This document shows, in pieces, positions 1 to 6,487 of a stretch of 9,316 nucleotides of DNA. A program made the translations under genes and the position numbers. Position 1 is the stretch's first letter; each line of letters starts with the position of its first letter. This stretch comes from Candidatus Sifarchaeum subterraneum (GTDB taxonomy: Archaea; Asgardarchaeota; Sifarchaeia; Sifarchaeales; Sifarchaeaceae), in NCBI GenBank assembly GCA_016292335.1, contig JAECRX010000092.1:1-9316 (forward strand), written 5' to 3'. Under the pieces are notes generated by a model that did no database searches, was not told the DNA's origin, and saw only the letters and a program-made list of their open reading frames with translations.

Positions 1-7
1 AACATCC

Positions 8-1117
8 ATGAAAAATCTTGACAAATTGATTAAACAAGCCACCGAATCTTTTGAAAAAAATGGAGCCAACGTTTTTATTGCTGAAACAAAAGAAGATGCA
101 GTAAAATATGTTATGGATGAGGTGGAAGGACAAGAAATGGTGGTAAAGAGTAAATGCAACACTGCCAAGGAAATTGGGCTATTTGAAGCAATGGAGAATG
201 CTGGAATAGAAATAATTGAAACCGACCTAGGTGATCGATTAATGTAAATCCTTCCCGAAGAAAAATCCTCCATTCCAGTAGGTCCTGCTATACATTTAGA
301 AAAAGATACTGTTGCATTTGGACTTTCAAGGGATCTGGGAATTCCTGTTAAACCTGAACTTGATGATATTGTTTATGCCGGAAGGATCGGATTAAGAGAG
401 AAAATACTCAATGCAAAAGTCGGGATCACTGGTGCTAATGCAATTGCAGCGGAAGCAGGATGGATTGGGTTAATAGAAAATGAAGGAAACATCTCCTTGA
501 TCACGCGGCTACCTGAAAAGCATATCACAATTGCGGGAATAGATAAAATCGTGCCGACACTAAAAGATGCGCTTCACGTGATAGAAAGTGCAGAAATGTT
601 CTTAGGGGTTATTGGTACTTATATAAGCTTCATTCGTGGTCCAAGTAGGACAGGAGACGTTCAAGGAATTACAACTATTCCTATGCACGGTGCTAAAGAA
701 GTTCACCTTGTCTTGGTTGATGATTGGAGAAGTAAAATTATAGGAAGTGATTTTGAAGATATCTTATATTGTATGAATTGCAGTGGATGCTTCTTTTCTT
801 GCCCCATATCTTTTGAAGCGGTAATCAGCTTTGGAAAGGCTTTTAAAGGCGGCGTTGGTATTGTCAAGACCGCATTTATGTATGGATTAGAAGAAGCTGT
901 TGCTGCTGGTCTGTTTATGTGTACAGAATGCGGCTCATGCAAACAGAATTGCCCAGGCGAGATTGATATCCCTTCTATGATCGAAAAATTGCGTGTGGAA
1001 GCTATAGAAAAAGGATTAGTTATGCCTCCACACGAAGCGATCGTAAAAAGTATTAAAGAAAATAACAATCCCCTTGAGAGACCCAAAGAAGAACGTCAGG
1101 CTTGGTTTGAGAGCTAG
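8..1117 (+). pseudogene. LutB/LldF-like LUD-domain double [4Fe-4S] protein, interrupted by one TAA
   Basis: LutB-type proteins are iron-sulfur components of lactate-oxidising complexes (LutABC/LldEFG, and archaeal partners of D-lactate dehydrogenase). They pair a LUD domain with ferredoxin-like clusters in the cytoplasm. Here codons 1-79 are open, codon 80 (245-247) is TAA, and the same frame continues to a TAG at 1115-1117, giving about 369 codons. Before the stop the LutB signature VVKSK...EIGL...ETDLG is visible; directly after it come ILPEE and VGPAIHL, so the stop replaces a residue that is normally Gln (CAA to TAA would do it). Mid-protein there are GVTGAN-like (GITGAN) and ENEGN motifs. 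Two CxxCxxCxxxCP clusters follow at codons 255-266 (CMNCSGCFFSCP) and 305-316 (CTECGSCKQNCP). The tail NNPLERPKEERQAW resembles the linker before the cysteine-rich half of HdrD-like proteins, which is absent. The start at 8 has only 7 bases upstream, so an earlier start cannot be excluded. Family call is confident; loss of function is inferred. Confidence 0.85.
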
Positions 1118-1176
1118 TTGCTAAAGAAGAATGTCACTTTCGCCCGCTAGAACACATCTTTGTCTCGCCCTTAGGT

Positions 1177-2805
1177 CTAAAGTGTACTTCCTTTTGTTAG
1201 TTGGAGTTTTGTCCACTGGTCTTCGAGGTTATGGAGTATTTCTTTGATATGTTTCCTTGCATGGAGTTTTTTCCTGTGTTTTTCTCTATAGTCTTCCATT
1301 TCCCTCCATTTCTTCCTCATACTTCCGATTGAGATTTTTGTGGACATATCCGGTATGTTGTTATTCAACCCGATTTGTTCAAGTGGTATGACACGTTTTC
1401 CATCGATTAACTGTGGGAGGAAGTTGGTAGTGGACACCCCGAATGCCCCGTACAATTCGATGAGATTTCGACAGCTCTCCTTCCCAGTAATGCGGCGGTT
1501 GACGTGTTTAATGAAGCGGTTGAAAGACTCCTAGTTTTGGATGGTGCGAGGTATTTTTTCATCGTCATATGTGTAGGACAGATTGTTCCAGTGCGATTCA
1601 ATGACTTCCATGACTTTATCAATGTCTCCATCGAAGCCTGACCAGTGTACTATATAGTTCACGAATCTCTTCAATTTAGTGCGCACTAAATTACTAGGCC
1701 CTTTTAAATCAAGTATTTCGCGTATTTTTTGAAAGATTTTGTGCCTTTCTTTACATTTTTTGGCCACTTCAGTGATGCGAGCGTCCATTTTCACATAGGA
1801 TGCTAACTCCTCCAAGAGCATGAAATATTTGTCCTTCACCTTTGTCGCTCTCACGCAGCGCGCAAGTGCCCCACTCAGGGTTTTGCATGCGGTAAAAAGC
1901 TTCACATAGCGTAATTCAAAGGGAAATCGCCCTGGAGCCTTCAAAAATGCGTCAAACATGTGATAAAACTCAGAAATAATCTGTGCCTCCAAAGCTTGGT
2001 CTCTTACGAGCTGTTTGGCGACACGGTGGACTCCCTCGATTTTTTTAAGAGGACCTTGAGTTCATTATAGAAAGCACCCACAATTGCCTCTCCTAGATTC
2101 TTGAGGAAGTGCCATTGACATAGTTGATGTTTCACCCCTGGCAAGACGTCTTTCACAGCATTGACAATGGCTCCCTCTTTGTCGCTAATGACAGCACATG
2201 GTGAACCAAGTTTCTCCACGATATCCTTTAAACAATCTTTAAGTTCCACAGAACTGTTCGTCTCTGCTACATAAGCTGAAAGCGATAAATTACTTACAAG
2301 GTCGCGAAAGATATAGAGGTTCGACTCCCATCCGAAATCGTCCCATCTATACAAAGGACATAGCCGCCCATTTTCTCGAATTCAGTTCTCACCTTTGGGA
2401 TCTGCGCCTCCTGGACGCACGACAAAAGGTTATACCATCTTCGTTCCAAGATTGGGATCTCTGCCCTTGAAACCTCCAAGTGAAAGTCACTCATTAATTT
2501 CTCTTTGACTTCGTCAATGTTCAAGTGATGAACTTTCCGTAACTCACCCACTTTGAGTATCACGTCCACCCCAAAGACCATGTTGCGAAGCACGATGCTT
2601 TGTAGGCGTGCAGAGGGCAAAGGCTTGCGAAAAAGCCACAGGTTTCGTTAACACTGGCTTTTTTCTGCTCTCTGATCATTATTGTCCCAGTAAGTTGTTT
2701 TACGTGGCGGGGGCGGTGCCAATAAATTGTTCTCAGCTCTCTGCCACACAACGGACAGTTTTCTAGCTCTGCTTCAAAAATGTGAAGCTTCAATGTATTA
2801 CCACT
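1177..2805 (-). pseudogene. MULE/IS256-type transposase, three frameshifts and one in-frame TAG
   Basis: Joined across its breaks this is a transposase of about 535 residues. In order it shows an N-terminal zinc-knuckle-like CPLCG; the first catalytic Asp in CIDGT (2345-2347); the second in VISDKEGA (2181-2183); the Mutator hallmark CxxH in CQWHFLKN; and the C-terminal motif IPRTIQN-x-ESFNRF...RRITG, equivalent to the RTTN-IE-LN block of IS256/MULE enzymes. Breaks are at an A5 run (2630-2634 on +), at CCC (2327-2329) and at T7 (2040-2046). Each needs a -1 shift, as if one homopolymer base were lost. A TAG at 1531-1533 interrupts the conserved block, and the same frame continues to a TAG at 1177-1179. 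No ATG fits the N-terminus: the frame begins with TTG at 2793 or runs into the neighbouring element at 2806. The gene is probably inactive unless recoded. It converges on the LutB-like gene, with stops 60 bp apart. Confidence 0.85.
2040..2046 (-). other. A7 slippery-type heptamer at a transposase frame junction
   Basis: On the minus strand the 0-frame reads TTA AAA AAA TCG. The last A of TTA plus the next two codons form A_AAA_AAA, the canonical layout for -1 ribosomal slippage used by several IS families. A -1 shift exactly here joins the upstream frame (catalytic Asp, CxxH) to the downstream frame continuing KKIEGVHRVAKQ. Without slippage the upstream frame ends 14 codons later at TAA. Because two other breaks in the same gene have no such function, a simple single-base deletion in the run is equally possible. 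Confidence 0.4.
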
Positions 2806-2806
2806 T

Positions 2807-2909
2807 TATACAGGTTTTTCCGAAAATCCTATCTTTGGCTCGCACACTCGCCAAAGTTAAATGAAAACACGGAGGACTATGTATGTATAGACTCCCCCAT
2901 ACCAAACTC
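2807..2909 (+). repeat. Left terminal inverted repeat (103 bp)
   Basis: Read inward it starts TATACAGGTTTTTCCGAAAA and matches the reverse complement of 4652-4754 over 103 positions with 5 mismatches (repeat positions 22, 37, 45, 84 and 96). Four of the five are C on this copy against T on the other. The match breaks off after CAAACTC. Confidence 0.93.
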
Positions 2910-2928
2910 GATCGGTGAAAAGATGATC

Positions 2929-4592
2929 TCAACCACGGGTCAAGGTAATGCGGTGAATTTTGTCTTTGAAGCCCATGTTGTGAAGAGCAAGGGCTTGCAA
3001 AGTTTGACAAACGCCAGATAGATGAACGTCTGTCTTTACGGATTCGTCTCCTAGCGTTTTAGAATGTTCCAGCTCGAAATTTGTATCCATTCGGCCTATA
3101 CACCTTTCTACAGCTGTTCTAAGAATTTTCCAGAACTTAGTCTCTTCTCTTCGTCCTTGTTTATGTTTGCGGTGGTAAACCTCACCGTGCAATTCATAGC
3201 TTGCTCTAAATGTTTTTTATTCGCATCACTGACGAATTCACCGTCTCCAACAAAATCTTCCACCTCGATCAAGGTGCCATAATAGCCTACGAACTCTTCT
3301 ATGAATTCTTTGAAGGCTTTTTCGCTCATCGAAGCACTACTCCACACTCCCATCAGCATGGGGATTTCTGTTTCCCCATCGCAGATCAGTTTACCACCCC
3401 GCCCCCAATAGGTAATCCTCTTGGAAGAACAGTAGTTCATTCTGGCTCCCACGTCATTAGAAGCTAATGGGTTGCTAATTAATCCTCTTAGTTCTTCCAA
3501 ACGGGTTATATTTGAAAAATCTGGAATCTGCTCCTTATTAGCGAAACGGAGCTCAACCACCAGAGAATTCTCCTCTGGAGTTCATTGAAATTTTCCATGG
3601 ATTCCAGATCCTTTATGTAGGAAGAATAGATGCCCACCCCAGCACATCTTTTTTTGAAGTCGAAGGCCTCCTCCAGACCTTCAGTTTTCTTTATGGTCTC
3701 CACACAACCTTTCTTGGACGGCATGTTCCACAACACCTGAAAGATATACACCTTTATTTTATCGATGTGGGGGATAGCATTCCTCCCAAGCTCGAGCAGG
3801 ATATCTACGAAACTAATATCTTCAATCTTTGATAACAATTCTTTGAAGAACTTCTTTTCTTCTTCCAAATCTATCTTCTTATTTCTGAGGTATTTCAGTG
3901 TGTTAAGATATGAAAATATTAGAAAACCGTCAATGATGAGTTTTTTTGCTTTGATTATGCCTTTTCGGATACATATTTTTACCAATTGGACGTGTATAGG
4001 CTTCATTGCCTCTGAACCGATCCTCTCAATGAAGCGGTTTAGGGTGGACTGGTGATATTTTTTCACGGGACATTTGAGGATTCCTTTCAGTTCTGGATCC
4101 GAATTGAAGGTTCTACGCGATTTTGGCGACGTCTTTTCTGCCGAAAAACTTGTGCCAAATCAGAAACCTGAGCTGAAAATGGTGGCCCAAGGGAGGTCGC
4201 CCCGTCTTTGCTTTTTTGGCGTCTACGATGGAATAAACTTCCTCCAGACAGCTATCGAGGGCTTCGAAGAATCTCCTCACGAATTTATTCGAAACGTGAG
4301 ATAAAATCACCTTTAATTTATTTTTAACAGGATATATACAGCGAATCAATAGAAAGATTAATAAAGTATGTTCAATGAGTTGTATCACGGAAAGTAACTC
4401 GAAGGAATTCATTTTGAGCACCACAGGATTTTCTCTGAGCAACTCCCTTAAAACCTTTCGACAAAAAATACTGCCCAGAAACCACGGATGCGGTCTTGCT
4501 TGACAAGATTTGAGTGGTATCCAGCTTTTAGTGATGAAAAATAGCTGTTTACACATCCAATGTTTTGTTTGTAGCAGAATGTGGCGCATCAT
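2929..4592 (-). pseudogene. DDE transposase (IS4/IS5/IS1182-like), frameshifted
   Basis: Three frame changes split a transposase of about 550 residues. From the N-terminus: a basic and hydrophobic region from ATG at 4592; KTGRPPL followed by LRFLIWHKFFGRKDVAK, the usual helical region before the catalytic core; QSTLNRFIERIG; the first acidic residue in LIIDG (3929-3931); the second in DFVGDGEFVSDANKKHL (3243-3245); and the third, Glu, in RTAVERCIGRM (3106-3108), ending at TGA 2929. Breaks lie at TTTT 4121-4124 (one extra base), near 3571-3580 (one missing base) and at CC 3180-3181 (one missing base, restoring TVRVYHRKHK). All three catalytic carboxylates survive, so the decay is recent. DDE_Tnp_1-type fold is well supported; the exact IS family is not. 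Confidence 0.8.
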
Positions 4593-4651
4593 CCGCCTAC
4601 AGCATGTATCGATGTCCCTGCATCATCTATTACGCCGCAGCGTGAAATTCT

Positions 4652-4754
4652 GAGTTTGATATGGGGGAGTATATACATACATAGTCCTCCGTGTTTTCAT
4701 TTAACTTTGACGAGTGTACGAGCCAAAGATAGAATTTTCGGAAAAACCTGTATA
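4652..4754 (-). repeat. Right terminal inverted repeat (103 bp)
   Basis: This is the partner of the left repeat, ending in CCTGTATA at 4754. The high identity of the two copies (98 of 103) indicates that the ends are intact even though the transposase between them is frameshifted. The repeat's outer end faces the DUF2116-like gene. Confidence 0.93.
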
Positions 4755-4766
4755 TGAAAAAAGTGA

Positions 4767-4777
4767 TTTAAAATTTA
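4767..4777 (+). promoter_or_regulatory. Possible TATA-like element for the DUF2116-like gene
   Basis: TTTAAAATTTA is the only strongly AT-rich box between the IS end (4754) and the gene. If used, transcription would begin near 4795-4800, giving a nearly leaderless message for the ATG at 4805. Only 12 bp separate it from the IS repeat, so any BRE and upstream sites would be partly IS-derived. Inferred from composition and spacing alone. Confidence 0.3.
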
Positions 4778-4804
4778 GAGATAAAATTAATGAGGCTGGT
4801 TTTA

Positions 4805-5038
4805 ATGTCAAAAGAAAGAAAGAGAAAAACGGAGGAGCCCCGCCTCCCCCGCCATAGCCATTGTCTCAATTGTGGAGAGGCAGTTCCCCCTAGAAAAAAA
4901 CACTGCACTCCAGGCTGTGAACGCGAATATTCACGTTGGAAAAAAAGAGAACAAATGAAAACAGTGGGTATGATCCTTGTTTTACTTACTGTTTTGATAT
5001 GGTTTTTTGTTTCCAACTATTTCCTTTTCCCTGGTTAA
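4805..5038 (+). CDS. DUF2116-like small Zn-ribbon protein with C-terminal membrane segment
   Basis: A 77-residue protein. A basic N-terminus (KERKRK) is followed by a zinc ribbon C-x2-C-x10-C-x3-C (CLNC ... CTPGC) at residues ~21-39, a charged linker EYSRWKKREQMK, and one hydrophobic segment of about 20 residues (VGMILVLLTVLIWFF...) at the C-terminus. This layout matches the archaeal DUF2116 family of Zn-ribbon proteins, whose function is unknown; it would sit in the membrane with the ribbon in the cytoplasm. I chose ATG 4805 because GAGG lies at 4792-4795 with a 9-base spacer. An in-frame ATG at 4790 would add five residues (MRLVL) but has only a weak AGAG upstream. It ends with TAA and is convergent with the nucleotidyltransferase gene downstream. 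The gene is intact despite the IS about 50 bp upstream. Confidence 0.8.
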   Translation: MSKERKRKTEEPRLPRHSHCLNCGEAVPPRKKHCTPGCEREYSRWKKREQMKTVGMILVLLTVLIWFFVSNYFLFPG

Positions 5039-5409
5039 ATTGAAGTAAATTTCTTCTCGTGTGCGGTATATTGAATTTTATTTCATTATTTCATTACGTT
5101 CTTGTGTATTACTTTCATCTGCTCTATGTAAAACCCGAAACTGACTCACTAGTTTTGTATGGATGCAAGTTTTAATTTTTGGTTAAGGATCCAAAAATGC
5201 AAAGGAAAAAAGGAAAAAAATGAGAGACACTAGAGAGGATTTAAAACTATCTCAAGAAAAATAAAAAGATGAGAATTAAAGAGATTTATGATGTGTTAAG
5301 GATTTATGATTCAGTAGCGCGAAGACAACTAACTATGAATAATATCTGTTTAATAGTCTGATACACCATTCATTGTTTTAGGTCAAATGGATCAACAGAT
5401 TTTGATCGT
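5039..5409. other. 371-bp AT-rich intergenic region with tiny ORFs
   Basis: This lies between two convergent genes. It contains T-rich stretches (5076-5096 and 5168-5180) that could stop the DUF2116-like transcript, a purine-rich run (5201-5226), a repeated ATTTATGAT (5282 and 5301), and three very short plus-strand ORFs: 5197-5223 (8 codons), 5220-5264 (14 codons, ATGA overlap with the first) and 5269-5361 (30 codons). No tRNA, hairpin terminator or long repeat was recognised. Confidence 0.5.
5269..5361 (+). pseudogene. Possible N-terminal remnant of a protein gene (30 codons)
   Basis: The reading frame MRIKEIYDVLRIYDSVARRQ, then LTMNN and a short tail, looks like a genuine protein start rather than random sequence, ending at TGA 5359-5361. 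It is vaguely reminiscent, from memory, of the N-terminus of archaeal VIT1/CCC1-type membrane proteins (a charged helix followed by ARRYFVMN), but the membrane part is absent. It could equally be a small protein or chance. No clear Shine-Dalgarno motif precedes it. Confidence 0.22.
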
Positions 5410-6324
5410 TTATTTTTCCGAATCTTTGTGTATTTCTTTCATTCTCCAAATTCCAAATGAGCCAACTGTTTCGCTGGTTTCCACTGGCCTATACCAGAGC
5501 TTTTTTGTGCCAATTTTAGCGCGTGCTTTCCATTTAACACCTTTTGGTTTAGCGTCTATAATTTCAAACATTTTATCGATTTTCAGGTTGATATCGGTGA
5601 TATCTGATTCAGAGAGGGCTTCGAACTGAGGAAGCAATTCTTTAATTCCTTTCAGGTTTTCGGTGAAAGTATAGTAGAACCCCCAATCTTTGGCGAGAAG
5701 TTCCGCGATATATTCAGCATTTATCATATTTTCTTCTTTATCACCGACATCATGTGCTCTAATTAGGATAATAGAATCTTTAAGATCTTTTTCGCCAAAA
5801 AATTCACAGATCTGCAATTTTTCAAGGAGTAAATCAGTGACGCTGATAGTCAAAGGATCAATTTCCAATCGATTTTTGAACTTGACAGTATGATTCATTT
5901 TCAATTCATCGAAGAATACATCTAAGAAGTACCATCCTTTCGGGTGAAAATAGATGTGCCTTCTTGTTGTGGCGGAAGAGAGAGTTGTTTTTCTTTTAAT
6001 GAAAGGACTTCCATACACTAGATTGCCATAATCTCGAAAGAAGTCTGGCATTTTTTTTTGTTGTTTTCTATAAGCCATAAAATCAAGGTCGGTAAATTCT
6101 TGCTCTCCCTCCAATCTACCAAGTTTTTCTGCCAAGTTCTTGAATTCAAGACTATGAAGGCGTATGGCAGCACCTCCAATAACCCGTAAAATGAAACCAC
6201 GCTTTTTTCCTTCTTCGACAATTCTTTTAGCCTCATCTAAGAAAACATGCGAAGGAATAATTCCTTTCCACTCTTCAGGCATGTCAACAGTAATTTCATC
6301 GTCTTTTTTCATCAGCCAAACCAT
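5410..6324 (-). CDS. AbiEii/MNT-fold nucleotidyltransferase-like protein
   Basis: A 304-residue protein. RVIGGAAIRLH (residues 47-57) matches the GG/A helix of pol-beta-type nucleotidyltransferases, FTDLDF (77-82) supplies the DxD metal-binding pair, and FLDVFFDEL (133-141) supplies the likely third carboxylate. A following ISVTDLLLEKLQ...DLKDSIIL block resembles the helical region of the AbiEii/AbiGii-type family. The enzyme class moves an NMP from an NTP to a protein, RNA or small molecule; the substrate here is unknown. There is no neighbouring AbiEi-type antitoxin, so it is not an obvious toxin-antitoxin pair. The C-terminal ~45 residues are basic and aromatic (KWKARAK, KLWYRP). Start ATG 6324 is backed by GGATGA six bases upstream; M5 is an alternative. 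It ends TAA, convergent with the DUF2116-like gene. Fold call is good; activity is unproven. Confidence 0.72.
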   Translation of the reverse strand: MVWLMKKDDEITVDMPEEWKGIIPSHVFLDEAKRIVEEGKKRGFILRVIGGAAIRLHSLEFKNLAEKLGRLEGEQEFTDLDFMAYRKQQKKMPDFFRDYGNLVYGSPFIKRKTTLSSATTRRHIYFHPKGWYFLDVFFDELKMNHTVKFKNRLEIDPLTISVTDLLLEKLQICEFFGEKDLKDSIILIRAHDVGDKEENMINAEYIAELLAKDWGFYYTFTENLKGIKELLPQFEALSESDITDINLKIDKMFEIIDAKPKGVKWKARAKIGTKKLWYRPVETSETVGSFGIWRMKEIHKDSEK

Positions 6325-6330
6325 GGGAAA

Positions 6331-6337
6331 TCATCCT
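6331..6337 (-). promoter_or_regulatory. Shine-Dalgarno motif of the nucleotidyltransferase-like gene
   Basis: On the minus strand AGGATGAT ends six bases before ATG 6324, complementary to the archaeal 16S tail (…GGAUCACCUCC). It supports the chosen start. Confidence 0.6.
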
Positions 6338-6385
6338 TTTGTCTTATTATTTTACAAATTAAAAGGAATTTTTTAATTAAAAATA

Positions 6386-6395
6386 TTTTTATAAA
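6386..6395 (-). promoter_or_regulatory. Candidate TATA box for the nucleotidyltransferase-like gene
   Basis: The minus strand reads CTTTATAAAAATATTTTT here, a good archaeal TATA-like box, about 65 bases before the start codon. It would give a leader of roughly 35-40 bases containing the Shine-Dalgarno motif. Composition-based inference only; the whole region is AT-rich. Confidence 0.35.
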
Positions 6396-6453
6396 GAAAA
6401 CAGCGTCCTACAAGATGTTCATGCTTCATGAAGTGATTTATGCACTCTAGAAT

Positions 6454-6483
6454 AACTAAATACTAATTTCAAATTATTTAGTT
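6454..6483 (-). terminator. Perfect 9-bp hairpin directly after mptE
   Basis: AACTAAATA (6454-6462) pairs perfectly with TATTTAGTT (6475-6483) around a 12-base loop, starting 4 bases past the mptE stop. On the plus strand it runs into a T7 tract (6482-6488), but mptE is transcribed from the other strand, where A's precede the stem and no T-run follows. It may be a 3'-end or stability structure rather than a classical terminator. Confidence 0.35.
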
Positions 6484-6487
6484 TTTT

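Larger units (their letters stand above)
1118..2806 (-). mobile_element. Degenerate MULE/IS256-superfamily insertion sequence (boundaries unresolved)
   Basis: This segment is occupied almost entirely by a broken Mutator-type transposase read on the minus strand. It begins just after the LutB-like frame and ends at the junction with the second IS element at 2806/2807. I searched by eye for terminal inverted repeats and 8-9 bp target duplications between ~1110-1190 and both ~2760-2806 and ~4755-4790 and found nothing convincing. The outer limits given are therefore the flanking feature edges, not true ends. The transposase frame is open right up to the 2806 junction, which suggests that the 5' terminus was displaced by the second element. 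The base composition looks less AT-rich than the host genes to the right, compatible with foreign origin. Confidence 0.6.
2807..4754 (-). mobile_element. 1948-bp DDE insertion sequence with 103-bp terminal inverted repeats
   Basis: The element is delimited by near-perfect long inverted repeats starting TATACAGG at the left and ending CCTGTATA at the right. Between them lies one degenerate minus-strand transposase (2929-4592). The bases outside (ACTT on the left, TGAA on the right) do not match, so no longer target duplication is visible. The TATA at each tip is compatible with a TA or TATA target duplication or with being part of the repeat itself. Terminal repeats of about 100 bp are longer than in most IS families, and I cannot assign the element to a named IS. 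It abuts the 5' end of the preceding MULE-like transposase and lies about 50 bp upstream of the DUF2116-like gene. Confidence 0.88.

Noticed and set aside
703..1086. 127-codon minus-strand ORF opposite the LutB-like gene
   Set aside because: It is a shadow frame of the [4Fe-4S] region, whose plus-strand reading has unmistakable CxxCxxCxxxCP motifs.
1131..1247. Short plus-strand ORF starting ATGTCACTTTCG after the LutB-like gene
   Set aside because: It runs mostly antisense to the transposase, has low-information sequence and no family resemblance.
1340..1534. Plus-strand ORF, and a minus-strand ORF at 1407-1631, over the transposase C-terminus
   Set aside because: Both are out-of-frame readings of the MULE-like transposase; the true frame continues through TAG 1531-1533 with the conserved motif.
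1105..2772. AGAGCTAG (1110-1117) and CTAGCTCT (2764-2771) as terminal repeats of the first IS
   Set aside because: Only 8 bp, partly self-palindromic, and the right copy lies inside the transposase coding sequence.
3765..4055. Plus-strand ORF of 96 codons, plus neighbours at 3064-3282, 3210-3467 and 4074-4304
   Set aside because: They lie opposite the second transposase, whose minus-strand frames carry the DDE motifs; no features of their own.
1177..4754. Composite transposon carrying cargo between two IS elements
   Set aside because: The two elements are unrelated, abut one another and have no cargo gene between them.
2801..4760. Longer target-site duplication around the second IS
   Set aside because: Flanks ACTT and TGAA do not match; only TATA at the tips is shared and it may belong to the inverted repeat.
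4768..5016. Minus-strand ORF opposite the DUF2116-like gene
   Set aside because: Antisense shadow; the plus strand encodes the zinc ribbon and membrane segment.
5690..5893. Plus-strand ORFs at 5387-5629, 5690-5893 and 6164-6450
   Set aside because: They are antisense to, or overlap the upstream region of, the nucleotidyltransferase-like gene and show no protein-like features.
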